This document shows positions 1 through 8,160 of a stretch of DNA of 34,099 nucleotides, piece after piece; within the stretch, counting starts at the first letter, position 1; every line of letters begins with the position of its first letter. Origin of the DNA: Bacilli bacterium (lineage in GTDB: Bacteria; Bacillota; Bacilli; Paenibacillales; NBRC-103111); NCBI GenBank assembly GCA_028287395.1, contig JAQBPR010000001.1, positions 1-34,099 on the forward strand, given 5' to 3'. The notes under the pieces were generated by a model. That model was not told the DNA's origin and did no database searches. It worked only from the letters and a program-made list of their open reading frames with translations. The position numbers and the translations under genes are program-made.

Positions 1-528
1 TAGCATCCAAATACCAAGTAACCCTAAGACGATACCTGCAATTTTTTCCGACCATTCACCCAAAAATGGTTTTAATTTAGCTCCGTATGTAAGACCCAGA
101 AAGGTAAATATAAATGCTTGGAGACCAATGAGAATAATTGTAATAACGATGGGCACACCAATCAATCCTATTGAAAAGCCAACAGCTAACTCGTCCAGTC
201 CAATGCTTAAGGCGGTAATTAGAAGTGTCCATCCAACAAGGTTACGTTCCAGCTTTTCCTCTTCTTCATCCTCATCCTCAAAAAATATCAACCATACAGC
301 TACGCATATTAAAGCGATTCCTCCAATGAGAGAAGCCCAATTCCCAACCAACTGTCCTGCTCCTTGTCCAATCAAAAGACCAATTAAAGGCATTAGAGCT
401 TCTACTCCTGCAAATACAACAGCGATTTTGAGTTTGCCTTTTGTTTTTACCATACCTAACGATGATGCAATAATTAAGGTATCTATCCCCAATGACAAAA
501 TAAGGGCAATCATTTTAATGATTACCAT
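1..528 (-). CDS. mntP: MntP-like manganese efflux pump (DUF204 family), 3' end outside window
   Basis: The reverse strand is open from an ATG at 526-528 to the left edge, giving 176 residues without a stop. The product is very hydrophobic and has the two-fold pattern of the MntP/DUF204 family: an N-terminal helix with SLGIDTLIIASSLG, a central acidic loop (EDEDEEEE, about residues 92-99), and a second half with SIGLDELAVGFSIG. The aspartates in these paired motifs are typical of the family, which exports Mn(II) across the cell membrane. Full-length members are about 180-210 residues, so only the last helix is probably missing. A purine-rich site (AAGGGGGG, 540-547) lies 11 nt before the start, a slightly long spacing. 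No yybP-ykoY-type leader is obvious. Substrate specificity is inferred from the family; YtaF-like relatives are less well characterised. Confidence 0.8.
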   Translation of the reverse strand, partial: MVIIKMIALILSLGIDTLIIASSLGMVKTKGKLKIAVVFAGVEALMPLIGLLIGQGAGQLVGNWASLIGGIALICVAVWLIFFEDEDEEEEKLERNLVGWTLLITALSIGLDELAVGFSIGLIGVPIVITIILIGLQAFIFTFLGLTYGAKLKPFLGEWSEKIAGIVLGLLGIWML

Positions 529-730
529 CTTTGAATTTGCCCCCCTTATTGTTGTGATCACATTCTATTTCGACAAAGCATGCTCAAAACCTGTACTTTC
601 AGTAAATCACCTAGGTATACGGTAATGCATTAGAGAAAAATGTGGATACAAAATCTCGCCGGAATATGACATATTTGCTGAAAGTGTACTATTTTCTCAC
701 AAAAATTCATTAAAAAAGACACTTAAGAGA

Positions 731-759
731 TGGACTAAATTTTTACAATTGTTTATAAT
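731..759 (+). promoter_or_regulatory. Putative SigA promoter of the comA-like/comQ-like pair
   Basis: The gene-free stretch 529-842 holds one good vegetative promoter candidate: TGGACT (731-736), 17 bp spacer, TATAAT (754-759), about 80 nt before the response regulator start. The -10 is perfect and the -35 matches 4 of 6. Otherwise the stretch is AT-rich, with no coding potential or riboswitch that I can see. Confidence 0.5.
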
Positions 760-842
760 AAAAAGTATGTAGTTACAAGATTTGGAGACTAAAAAAGACA
801 ATTTAACTTGCTTATTCCACTAAAAGAAGGAGAAGTGCCTGC

Positions 843-1469
843 GTGAATATGCCCTTTAAAGTATTAATTGTGGATGACCATCCGATGCTGGCTTATGGAA
901 CCAAAATTATTCTTGAGAACCTGGAAAACGTGCTTGTGGTTGGCGTTGCCGCCACCGGAGAGAAATGCATGGAATACGTACATGAATTCATTCCAGATCT
1001 TGTTTTATTGGATTATAATCTACCCGATCAAAACGGTTACGAACTAACGAAGCTAATCAAATCGTATCGTGAAAAGATTCATGTTGTTATTTTTACAGGT
1101 ACCGATATCTTCCCCATTTATAATGAATTGCTTGATTTGAACGTTAGCGGTATTCTGGCCAAAAATGCAAGTGAAGATCAGTTGTTTAATATGATAAGAA
1201 GCATTATGGAGGAGCAAACGGTGATTCCTTTAGCTTTATTCAAACAATTGCGGTTAAACAAAATCTTAGATGTTCGCGGTGCTTTAACAGAGCAAGAAAT
1301 TAGTATGATGTCCATGGTTGTTGAAGGATTTACGCAAGAACAGATTGCGGATACTATATTTGCCAGTAAGCGAACCGTAGACAATTATTTGCGAAAGATA
1401 TATGAGAAATTGGGTGTCAAAAGCAGGATTCAAGCGGTCCAAAAGTTCGTTGAAAACAAGTCGAATTAG
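843..1469 (+). CDS. ComA-like NarL/FixJ-type response regulator
   Basis: A 208-residue two-component regulator. The receiver domain occupies about residues 5-120, with acidic pair D11-D12, phospho-acceptor D57 (VLLDYNLP), T85 and K107. The C-terminal LuxR-type helix-turn-helix is at about 145-200, with EGFTQEQIADTIFASKRTV as its core. Features recall Bacillus ComA: DDHP followed by YGTKIILE, the linker FKQL, and EGFTxEQIAD...SKRTVDN. It should bind DNA when phosphorylated. GTG at 843 is chosen because AAGGAG (827-832) is 10 nt upstream; the in-frame ATG at 849 is the alternative. It lies 10 nt from the ComQ-like gene and is probably co-transcribed with it. No partner kinase is adjacent. Response-regulator identity is certain; ComA orthology is inferred. 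Confidence 0.9.
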   Translation: MNMPFKVLIVDDHPMLAYGTKIILENLENVLVVGVAATGEKCMEYVHEFIPDLVLLDYNLPDQNGYELTKLIKSYREKIHVVIFTGTDIFPIYNELLDLNVSGILAKNASEDQLFNMIRSIMEEQTVIPLALFKQLRLNKILDVRGALTEQEISMMSMVVEGFTQEQIADTIFASKRTVDNYLRKIYEKLGVKSRIQAVQKFVENKSN

Positions 1470-1479
1470 AAGGGAAGCT

Positions 1480-2418
1480 ATGATGGACTCTCGATTTATC
1501 AAGGAAATGAAGCTGGTTGTTGACCAACATTTTCGCGTAAAGGATTTAAATGACTTTCTTAAAGAGTGTATCGATGAGAAAGTATTGGAGAACAGCTCTT
1601 GGGGTGAAAACACTTTACAGCTGCATTATATGCTTGGCGGAACTTCTCCTTATATTTATCAATTATCTGCATTTACAGAGCTGCTTATTCTGGCCTTGGA
1701 TATCATCGACGATCTAACCGATCAGGACAATGTACATAAGCCTTGGATGCAGGTGCCGCATACGATTGCGCTAAACGCATCTGTTGCTATATTAATTGCT
1801 GCATTAGGTGAAATCAGTAAACTAAAAGAACAGCATAGTGATTTACCACTGCCGCTTACAGGAGAAATTAACACTTTTCTTACCATGGCAGCCAACGGAC
1901 AGCATGAAGATATTGTTAATCAAAGCATTGAAACGGAAGAGGATTACCTCAGATTAATTCAGACCAAATCCGCTCCATTACTAGCCATCTCCTGCTATAT
2001 GGGCTATTCCGCCGTGAAGCACTGTGAACAATCCACAAAAGATAAAATCAATGAGATGGTCCTCCATTGGTCTATTGCCGCACAAATTCATAATGATGTG
2101 AACGATCTGATTCGCTTCGATATTAAAAATGATTTTTTGGATAAAAAAAGAACCTTTCCTGTGCTTTATTTATTATCGGAATGCTCCGAACGCTTCCCGA
2201 TTTTTCAAGATTATTATCAAGGTAGGGTGACGCGGGAATATTTTTTAAGTCAAAAAGAAGCAGTGATTCAACAAATTCTCCAATCCGGCTGTGTCGAGTA
2301 TTGCAAGGTTGTTCAAGGTCTTTATTACAACGAAATAGAGCGAATTATGAGCTCGATTCCCGGTGACCCGCAATGGAAAAAGAAATTTATGGAAAGAGCC
2401 TTCTCTGCTTATAAATAA
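1480..2418 (+). CDS. ComQ-like polyprenyl synthetase family protein
   Basis: This 312-residue protein belongs to the isoprenyl synthase fold. Two aspartate-rich motifs are visible: LDIIDDLTDQDN (first, about residue 75) and IHNDVNDLIRFDIKNDFLDKK (second, about 205-225), followed by RTFPVLYLL. The short length, the xNDxNDL second motif and the KKRTFPVLYLL segment resemble ComQ, which prenylates a tryptophan of the ComX quorum-sensing pheromone, more than housekeeping heptaprenyl diphosphate synthases. The open frame extends upstream to 1402, but AAGGGA at 1470-1475 points to ATG 1480 or ATG 1483. It directly follows a ComA-like regulator, which supports a signalling role. No ComX-like peptide with a C-terminal tryptophan was found on either side, so the substrate is unknown. 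A scavenged prenyltransferase with another target is possible. Confidence 0.75.
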   Translation: MMDSRFIKEMKLVVDQHFRVKDLNDFLKECIDEKVLENSSWGENTLQLHYMLGGTSPYIYQLSAFTELLILALDIIDDLTDQDNVHKPWMQVPHTIALNASVAILIAALGEISKLKEQHSDLPLPLTGEINTFLTMAANGQHEDIVNQSIETEEDYLRLIQTKSAPLLAISCYMGYSAVKHCEQSTKDKINEMVLHWSIAAQIHNDVNDLIRFDIKNDFLDKKRTFPVLYLLSECSERFPIFQDYYQGRVTREYFLSQKEAVIQQILQSGCVEYCKVVQGLYYNEIERIMSSIPGDPQWKKKFMERAFSAYK

Positions 2419-2490
2419 TATTTGAATCCATCAAAAAGATCGTTGGCGAAGTCTACGTTCATTGTTTCATTTACTGTGAATTTAATTCTT

Positions 2491-2519
2491 TTGAACGACA
2501 TACTTTGAAGTTTTGTTAT
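2491..2519 (+). promoter_or_regulatory. Possible SigA promoter upstream of the penicillin-binding protein
   Basis: TTGAAC (2491-2496), 17 bp spacer, TGTTAT (2514-2519). It would give a leader of about 190 nt before the start at 2712. The gap 2419-2711 shows no terminator after the ComQ-like gene and no convincing ORF; in particular no short peptide with a C-terminal Trp. Confidence 0.35.
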
Positions 2520-2711
2520 TAAAGTTTAATTGAAGTTTGGCGTCACCAATGGTTTCCCATCTCTACTACGTCCGATTAATACTATCAGATTTTTGTGCAA
2601 TTCTGGAGAACTGACCAACAGTTGGTTGCTTCACACTTGTTTCATTTCACGAGGAATTGTTTAATATCTACTACTAAAACTTTTTTGGAGTGCAGCGAAG
2701 AAAGGAACCTC

Positions 2712-4784
2712 ATGCAAATTGTAAAACTTCCAATTAAGTTGAAAGATCTAAATAAACTAAAAATCCGCTTCCCCCAACGTAGATGGCTGAGGTGGCTAAT
2801 CATCGCCTTGCTTGCCTTTTTCATACTGAGCGTGATTCTTGCGATTTGGTTTTCAATTTGGTTCGTCAGTCTGGACATATCTAAGCTTGCGGTACCTCTG
2901 TCGCTGCCCACGCTGATTTACGATAAAAACGCGAAGCTTGCATCAGAGCTTTCTTCGACGAAGATTGAGCCGGTTACTCTTGCCCATATTCCCAAACAGC
3001 TGCGTGATGCTGTTGTTGCCACAGAAGATCGCCGATTTTATGAGCATTCGGGCGTTGATCTGCGTTCGATTACCCGTGCTCTTTGGCATGATTTGCGATC
3101 CCATGGCTTCGTTGAAGGCGGCAGTACCATTACACAGCAATTGGCAAAAAATATGTTTCTCCCTCTGGATAAAACAATGAGCCGTAAACTGAAGGAAGCC
3201 GCCTATGCGTTGAAAATCGAACTGTCCTATTCGAAAGACGAAATACTCGTACTCTATTTAAATAGCATTTATTACGGAGAAGGACAATGGGGTGTACAGC
3301 AGGCAGCCAAAACCTATTTCGGCAAAAATACGGAGGATCTCACTTTAGTGGAAAGCGCAACATTGGCTGGGCTTCTCAAGGCACCTAGTAAATATGATCC
3401 GCTGCGCAACAAAGATGGCGCGTTGGAACGCCGGAACATCGTCCTGACATTAATGAATGAACAGAAAAAGCTTTCCTCTGCTGATTATAAGCTCGCTATA
3501 GCGAGCCCGCTTGTCTTAGCTATACAAACTGAGGACAAATCCAAGCAAAGCTATCCCGATTTTATCGATGCCGTCTTGGCGGAAGCCACCGAATTATACG
3601 GTTTTACGGAGGGACAACTATTAACCAGTGGACTCAGCATCTATTCAACTATGGACCCGTATGTACAATTAGCGGCTGAAGCGGTTTATTTAGACACTCA
3701 ATTCTTCCCGGAGAGCAAGCCGGATCAATTGATCCAAAGCGGTACCGTTATCATCGATCAACATACCGGCGAAATTCGCGGGATTGTTGGACATCGCGGT
3801 GAAAGTGTATTCCGCGGCTTTAATTTTGCTACGAAGCTGAAGCGTCAACCAGGTTCCGCTTTTAAGCCGTTGTCAGTTTATGGGCCTGCTTTAGAACAGG
3901 GCTATACCCCAGACTCCATGCTTTTCGATAGCGATTTGAACATCAACGGCTACCGGCCGAAGGATTATGACCTTCAGACTCGAGGCCAAGTCACCCTCAA
4001 GGAGGCCATCGCTAATTCCTATAATATCCCCGCTGTGTGGCTGCTGCATGAAATAGGCATTGATGCAGGGATTAATTTTGCCACGAGAGCCGGCATTGCG
4101 CTCACGAAGGACGACCGCAAGCTCGGCATAGCGCTTGGCGGTATGTCTGAGGGGACCTCTCCACTTCTGATGGCACAAGCATTTACTGCCTTCGCCAATC
4201 TGGGAGACATGCATCCCGCTCATGCCATCAGCCGAATCGTTTCAAGCACCGGCAAAGTATTGGTGGATGCTAAGTCTCTACCTGTGAAGGTTACATCACC
4301 AGCGGTTGCTTATACGATGACCACACTTCTCGTCAATGCAGTTAGTGAAGGGACAGGAAAAGCAGCGGCGCTTGACCGACCGATCGCAGGTAAAACCGGC
4401 ACGACTGAACTGCCCGATACTGCAGAATTTTCCGGTATTGTCAGTACCGGTTCCGTTTCCAAGGATGCCTGGTTCGTTGGCTACACACCCGAGCTTACGG
4501 CTGCTGTGTGGATGGGCTACGATAAAACTGACAAAGATCATTATTTAACATCAGGATCCTCCGCCGCGGCAAAAATTTTCAAAGAAATCATCTCGCGAGC
4601 GTTGCAAGATCAACCAGTCGTGCCATTTCCCGTACCCGCTGAATTAGCTTCTCATGGCAATGACAATCCCAAAGACAAACAGAATTCTAAGGATGACAAA
4701 CACAACGCTAAGGATGGAAATTCCATTCGAAACGAAAATAATTCTACCGGCGATCATGGTAAAGGCAAGGGGAAAAAGAAGTGA
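2712..4784 (+). CDS. Class A penicillin-binding protein (bifunctional glycosyltransferase/transpeptidase)
   Basis: A 690-residue PBP1-type enzyme that polymerises and cross-links peptidoglycan outside the membrane. Order: basic cytoplasmic N-terminus, one transmembrane helix (about 28-52), GT51 glycosyltransferase with catalytic E105 in ATEDRRFYEHSGVD and GGSTITQQLAKN at 136-147, then the transpeptidase with SAFK (S382/K385), SYN (436-438) and KTGTT (561-565). The C-terminal 40 residues are a low-complexity Lys/Asn/Asp tail ending GKGKGKKK, which could contact anionic wall polymers. The open frame starts at 2595, but the first 39 codons lack family resemblance; ATG 2712 has AAAGGA just upstream and gives a normal N-terminus. 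Size and motif set fit PBP1A/PBP2A-like proteins; the subfamily is not certain. A hairpin terminator follows at 4946. Confidence 0.95.
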   Translation: MQIVKLPIKLKDLNKLKIRFPQRRWLRWLIIALLAFFILSVILAIWFSIWFVSLDISKLAVPLSLPTLIYDKNAKLASELSSTKIEPVTLAHIPKQLRDAVVATEDRRFYEHSGVDLRSITRALWHDLRSHGFVEGGSTITQQLAKNMFLPLDKTMSRKLKEAAYALKIELSYSKDEILVLYLNSIYYGEGQWGVQQAAKTYFGKNTEDLTLVESATLAGLLKAPSKYDPLRNKDGALERRNIVLTLMNEQKKLSSADYKLAIASPLVLAIQTEDKSKQSYPDFIDAVLAEATELYGFTEGQLLTSGLSIYSTMDPYVQLAAEAVYLDTQFFPESKPDQLIQSGTVIIDQHTGEIRGIVGHRGESVFRGFNFATKLKRQPGSAFKPLSVYGPALEQGYTPDSMLFDSDLNINGYRPKDYDLQTRGQVTLKEAIANSYNIPAVWLLHEIGIDAGINFATRAGIALTKDDRKLGIALGGMSEGTSPLLMAQAFTAFANLGDMHPAHAISRIVSSTGKVLVDAKSLPVKVTSPAVAYTMTTLLVNAVSEGTGKAAALDRPIAGKTGTTELPDTAEFSGIVSTGSVSKDAWFVGYTPELTAAVWMGYDKTDKDHYLTSGSSAAAKIFKEIISRALQDQPVVPFPVPAELASHGNDNPKDKQNSKDDKHNAKDGNSIRNENNSTGDHGKGKGKKK

Positions 4785-4945
4785 ACTCGTTCAATTAAGC
4801 TGATCGGATATCCGAATTCACTTATCTTCGCCAAAAGCTCCGGCATTAGAATAGACGATGATGTTGACTTTATCGCCATACTGATCCAGGAATACTTAGC
4901 CATTAAGAATATAGCTGCGGGGAATTGGACCCCAACAGATTAAAC

Positions 4946-4985
4946 GGCCTTAGTTCAGTGAAACACCGAACTAAGGCTGTTTTTA
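4946..4985. terminator. Bidirectional terminator between convergent genes
   Basis: A perfect 10-bp stem (4947-4956 with 4968-4977), an 11-nt loop and TGTTTTT on the plus side form a Rho-independent terminator for the penicillin-binding protein. On the minus strand the same stem ends in CGTTTAATC, weaker but usable for the FAD oxidoreductase whose stop is at 4988-4990. Confidence 0.85.
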
Positions 4986-4987
4986 AC

Positions 4988-6904
4988 TTAAGGATATTTC
5001 ACTCCTGCATAGTAATCCAAGATATCACGAATTAGCAGGAATGACTCGCCATTCGTTAGTTTAGAAGGATCGTTGATCAGCTGAGTCGTCTCTTTATTCA
5101 ACCATCCATGCGCTTGCAAATCTGCAGCAGCCTTTTCTTTAGTCGTTGTTAAACCCATACTTATACATAACGTAAACGCCGCTTGATCGAGCGTAAGCGG
5201 TACATTCGTGGGATTGCTAATACCTTGAAGTGCAGCATTGGGATCACCTTTGAACGCATTCTGATGAGCCATGCGTACATTTAACATCCGATAAACGAAG
5301 CTCTGCGCATTCGTCTTATTATCCAGATCCCAAGTTTTGTTGCTATAGCCTCCACTGGTTAATAACATGCTGACCGCAGCTTTCAAGCCTGGATATGCTT
5401 TATGCTTCGTATATTCCGGTGGATTAAATGCATTCATCTTCAAATCCATCTTCTGCTGGACAAGCTTCGCTCGCAGTGCAGTAATGTCATCCTTCGATTG
5501 CGATAACTGGCGGAACGATTCATGCTTGTCTATGGCTATCTTAGCAGCAGCCCCGGCAGCTTCTCCTGTCGCCATACCGAGTGGAATGACGCGAGCGCTG
5601 CCCGCCGGCACCGAATTAAAACTAGCCGATCTTCCGACTACAAGTAACCCGTCTACTTGAAGCGGCACAAGAGTGCGAAACGGTACGCCGTATTGGATTG
5701 GCTTCATCATGACATTGCCTGGATCGGTATAATTGGTGCTTTGGATATCCACTTCATAAGAGCCGTATGCGATTGCATCCCAATAATCACGATTTTCCAT
5801 TAAATCCGCCATCGTTAGTCTATATTCACCCTCAATATGACGGCTCTCCCGTACATACAGCTCCGGTGCAGTACCCACTAGCTTAACGTCCTTAAACTCA
5901 CTGAAGTTTTTCTTCATATATTCCACAACATGCGGAGCTTCCACCTTGCCAATTTCGATGCCTTCCTGTACGGATTGTGGATTCAATGGATCTACTCCGA
6001 ATATTTGCATAGCGTTAATCAAAACTGTGTTATCGTTTTGCCGCCCAATATTCAGACCTCGCATTCGCACTCGTTCCTTGTTCGTCGATGTGTATTTTTT
6101 CATTTCGCCAAAGCCTGAAATGCTGGTTGCATCACTGCCAACGCCTTGGTGCCTTCTTAAGGAATTCCAGACCTTAGGCGTGATCCCGCTCATCTGGAAC
6201 ACAAGTGTTACAGCCATCTGCGATTTCGGATCGCCAATGTCTTCTCGGCCCACCGTAAACGGTACGCCTGCCGCTGCCGCAACATCAGCATCTTGTGTGG
6301 CATCAATAACCGACTTCGCGCGCACGATTTGTTGGCTTCCATCTGCCTTAACTAAAGTAAGACCCACCACGGTCCTCCCTGTTGAAGTCACTTCCATTAC
6401 AGGTTTAAAATCCTTCAATCGCAGCAATAAATCAATATTCTGCTCATTGCGAACCATCTTATAAAATACATTCGCCGCTGTATGCGTATCAACGGATGTA
6501 CCCTCCATTTGGTCCATCCATTCTTGAAAGATACCCTTGTCCAAATAAATATTCTTCCCTGAAATAAGTGATTTCTCCGGTGATTTATTTAAATCGAGTG
6601 AATTCAACCAGCCGTTTGTAATTAATCCACCCAAAATTTCACGGTTTCGCCCATCCACAAGCAGCACTTTTAATCCATTACGCGCAGCGGATATGGCTGC
6701 AGTAATTCCTTCAGGATCGGTTCCCGCGACAATTACATCGTAGTTGTCTTTAATAGTATGGACCGATTCCACTTTCAACAGCGCTTGCTGAGGTTTAGTC
6801 TTCTGTACAGAGTGCTTATCCCACCATAGCCATCCCAAGGCTACAATCACCACTAGAAGCGCAATGATTATCCATATCCCTATTCGATTAATACGCAGCT
6901 TCAT
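4988..6904 (-). CDS. Membrane-anchored FAD-dependent oxidoreductase
   Basis: A 638-residue protein of the FAD_oxidored type (FAD-dependent oxidoreductases related to the succinate dehydrogenase/thiazole-enzyme fold). A single N-terminal transmembrane helix (about 8-26, after a basic start) suggests an extracytoplasmic or membrane-tethered enzyme. The dinucleotide-binding strand reads YDVIVAGTDPEGITAAISAA, so the usual GxGxxG is GTDPEG, and a conserved GGLITNGWLN region follows. Typical FAD contacts near the end of the fold are GLLVVGRSASFNSVPAGSARV and GMATGEAAGAAA. The last 130 residues have a different character, vaguely like S-layer homology repeats. ATG 6904 is chosen over an upstream in-frame ATG (6955) because AAGGAG lies 9 nt before it and a good promoter overlaps the extension. 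The substrate is unknown. Confidence 0.8.
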   Translation of the reverse strand: MKLRINRIGIWIIIALLVVIVALGWLWWDKHSVQKTKPQQALLKVESVHTIKDNYDVIVAGTDPEGITAAISAARNGLKVLLVDGRNREILGGLITNGWLNSLDLNKSPEKSLISGKNIYLDKGIFQEWMDQMEGTSVDTHTAANVFYKMVRNEQNIDLLLRLKDFKPVMEVTSTGRTVVGLTLVKADGSQQIVRAKSVIDATQDADVAAAAGVPFTVGREDIGDPKSQMAVTLVFQMSGITPKVWNSLRRHQGVGSDATSISGFGEMKKYTSTNKERVRMRGLNIGRQNDNTVLINAMQIFGVDPLNPQSVQEGIEIGKVEAPHVVEYMKKNFSEFKDVKLVGTAPELYVRESRHIEGEYRLTMADLMENRDYWDAIAYGSYEVDIQSTNYTDPGNVMMKPIQYGVPFRTLVPLQVDGLLVVGRSASFNSVPAGSARVIPLGMATGEAAGAAAKIAIDKHESFRQLSQSKDDITALRAKLVQQKMDLKMNAFNPPEYTKHKAYPGLKAAVSMLLTSGGYSNKTWDLDNKTNAQSFVYRMLNVRMAHQNAFKGDPNAALQGISNPTNVPLTLDQAAFTLCISMGLTTTKEKAAADLQAHGWLNKETTQLINDPSKLTNGESFLLIRDILDYYAGVKYP

Positions 6905-6926
6905 CGTTCCACTCCTTTTCTGCTTT

Positions 6927-6955
6927 AAAATACACCCTATCTCGTTAAATATCAA
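6927..6955 (-). promoter_or_regulatory. SigA-type promoter of the FAD oxidoreductase
   Basis: On the minus strand: TTGATA (6950-6955), 17 bp spacer, TATTTT (6927-6932), shortly before AAGGAG and the ATG at 6904. It supports the shorter start for this gene. Confidence 0.55.
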
Positions 6956-6969
6956 GCTTTGCTAAGCAA

Positions 6970-7011
6970 CAAGCCCCTATGTACAGTATGACTTCTGCAC
7001 TTAGGGGCTTG
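6970..7011. repeat. 10-bp inverted repeat (hairpin) in intergenic space
   Basis: CAAGCCCCTA (6970-6979) and TAGGGGCTTG (7002-7011) form a perfect 10-bp stem with a 22-nt loop. There is no T-run on either side, so a simple terminator is doubtful. It lies just upstream of the FAD oxidoreductase promoter. Confidence 0.6.
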
Positions 7012-7029
7012 TATCATTTGAACAATTTA

Positions 7030-7065
7030 TTCAGTTGAATCTGTTTTCATGATGATTCAACTGAA
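7030..7065. repeat. 12-bp perfect inverted repeat before the 54-codon gene
   Basis: TTCAGTTGAATC (7030-7041) pairs perfectly with GATTCAACTGAA (7054-7065), followed by GCTTTTATGTTT. It could be a weak terminator, an attenuator or an operator for the small gene starting at 7140. The sequence alone does not decide between these. Confidence 0.6.
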
Positions 7066-7139
7066 GCTTTTATGTTTAAATACAATCTATAACAAGTTAA
7101 TTTGCGAAATCATAGACACATCTAGAGGAGGAAATAGCA

Positions 7140-7304
7140 ATGAAACCGACTGAATCTCCAGCAAATACGCATAAAATAGCAAACATTGTGAATGGCATGG
7201 CGGAGAATGAAGCCGAAATGATAAAGCTAGGCAAAGAAATGAAAAGCATGAAAACTAATGCTGAGGTAGTTGAAAGCGGCATGGTTCCGGATCCAGCTCA
7301 ATAG
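7140..7304 (+). CDS. Small hypothetical protein, 54 residues
   Basis: A short frame with a textbook ribosome binding site (AGGAGG at 7126-7131, 8 nt before ATG). The product is charged, soluble and methionine-rich, starting MKPTESPANTHKIANIVNG; the middle (about residues 12-45) is likely helical. It has no transmembrane segment, cysteine or recognisable motif. A 12-bp inverted repeat lies upstream and a 25-bp perfect hairpin terminator downstream, so it is a self-contained transcription unit convergent with sigB. I do not recognise the family. The strong RBS and its own terminator make it very likely real. Confidence 0.75.
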   Translation: MKPTESPANTHKIANIVNGMAENEAEMIKLGKEMKSMKTNAEVVESGMVPDPAQ

Positions 7305-7328
7305 AATAGCATAGTATTTCTGATAGAA

Positions 7329-7385
7329 AAAGAATGGAACCCATTTCACGCAGCTAAACTGCGTGAAATGGGTTCCATTCTTTGA
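7329..7385. terminator. Long bidirectional hairpin terminator (25-bp perfect stem)
   Basis: Arms 7329-7353 and 7359-7383 are perfectly complementary over 25 bp with a 5-nt loop (CTAAA). The outer ends are AAA on the left and TTT on the right, so it can stop both the small gene (plus) and sigB (minus, stop at 7390). The stem is unusually long for an ordinary terminator. Confidence 0.9.
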
Positions 7386-7389
7386 TTTA

Positions 7390-8160
7390 TTAACCTTCCA
7401 TCGACATTCTCGAATCCGTTAACAGCTCTCTTAGCTTTTCTATAGCGCGCTTTTGAATTCGTGAAACGCTCATTTGAGAAATATTTAATTGATCAGCAAT
7501 TTGACGCTGGGACCGGCCTTCAATATAGACCAAAAATATCACTGTTCTTTCTTCTTTGTTTAAAAGAACCAATGCTTCTTCTAAGTCTTTACGTTTTTCA
7601 AAGCTTTGATAGTCATCCACTTGGCTGCCAATTAAATCCCCGATCGTCGCACTTTCTCCTTCCGTGGATAAAGGCGCATCAAGTGAAATATAGTTATAGC
7701 ATTCACGACCGGCCATAACTTCAATTGTTTCCTCTACGCTAAGGTCGAGGTGCTGAGCAATCTCATCCATTTTGGGTGAACGTTCTAAGGATACGGTCAG
7801 GTCATCAATCGCGTGCTGTATGAGTAAACCTTTTTCTTTAATCCGTCTGGGTACTTGAATATACCAAGATTTGTCTCGTAAATAATTTTTGAGATGACCA
7901 ATAATGCTTTTCATTGCATAAGCTTCAAACTGGGTGCCCATCGAAGCATCAAATTGTTTAAATAAACGTAGCAAAGCCATCTGACCTACCTGGAATAAAT
8001 CTTCATACAAATCAGGATGATTGCGCGACATTTTGCCGGCAGCCATTTTTACAATAGGTTCGTAGTAAACGAGCAATTCTGTCGCAACATCGTTATTATT
8101 GGTCTCCTGATATATTTTCATTTTTTCGAGCATTTGTAGGTTGGATGAAATTGGATTCAT
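7390..8160 (-). CDS. sigB: RNA polymerase sigma factor of the SigB/SigF/SigG family
   Basis: A 256-residue alternative sigma factor directing RNA polymerase to stress-type promoters. Region 2 runs from about residue 25 to 100 (LYEDLFQVGQMALLRLFKQFD, then FEAYAMKSIIGHLKNYLRDKSW with VPRRIKE), region 3 from about 105 to 165 (RSPKMDEIAQHLDLSVEETIE), region 4 from about 200 to 250 (RSQRQIADQLNISQMSVSRIQKR). This matches Bacillus SigB in length and motif spacing. Its ATG overlaps the stop of rsbW2 by 4 bp (ATGA), a translational coupling common for a sigma factor and its anti-sigma factor. The SigB assignment rests on the adjacent RsbV/RsbW genes and a SigB-type promoter at 8667; SigF-like function cannot be fully excluded. 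Confidence 0.9.
   Translation of the reverse strand: MNPISSNLQMLEKMKIYQETNNNDVATELLVYYEPIVKMAAGKMSRNHPDLYEDLFQVGQMALLRLFKQFDASMGTQFEAYAMKSIIGHLKNYLRDKSWYIQVPRRIKEKGLLIQHAIDDLTVSLERSPKMDEIAQHLDLSVEETIEVMAGRECYNYISLDAPLSTEGESATIGDLIGSQVDDYQSFEKRKDLEEALVLLNKEERTVIFLVYIEGRSQRQIADQLNISQMSVSRIQKRAIEKLRELLTDSRMSMEG

Noticed and set aside
128..625. 165-codon plus frame at the left edge
   Set aside because: It is antisense to the MntP-like gene; its serine/proline-rich translation is typical of a shadow frame, while the minus frame shows clear family motifs and membrane helices.
529..842. Manganese riboswitch (yybP-ykoY) before the MntP-like gene
   Set aside because: The leader on the minus strand shows no matching stem architecture; only a ribosome binding site is visible.
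2419..2711. Search for a ComX-type pheromone gene after the ComQ-like gene
   Set aside because: The only short starts give MVSHLYYVRLILSDFCAILEN and a 13-codon frame over the comQ end; neither has a C-terminal Trp region or a ribosome binding site.
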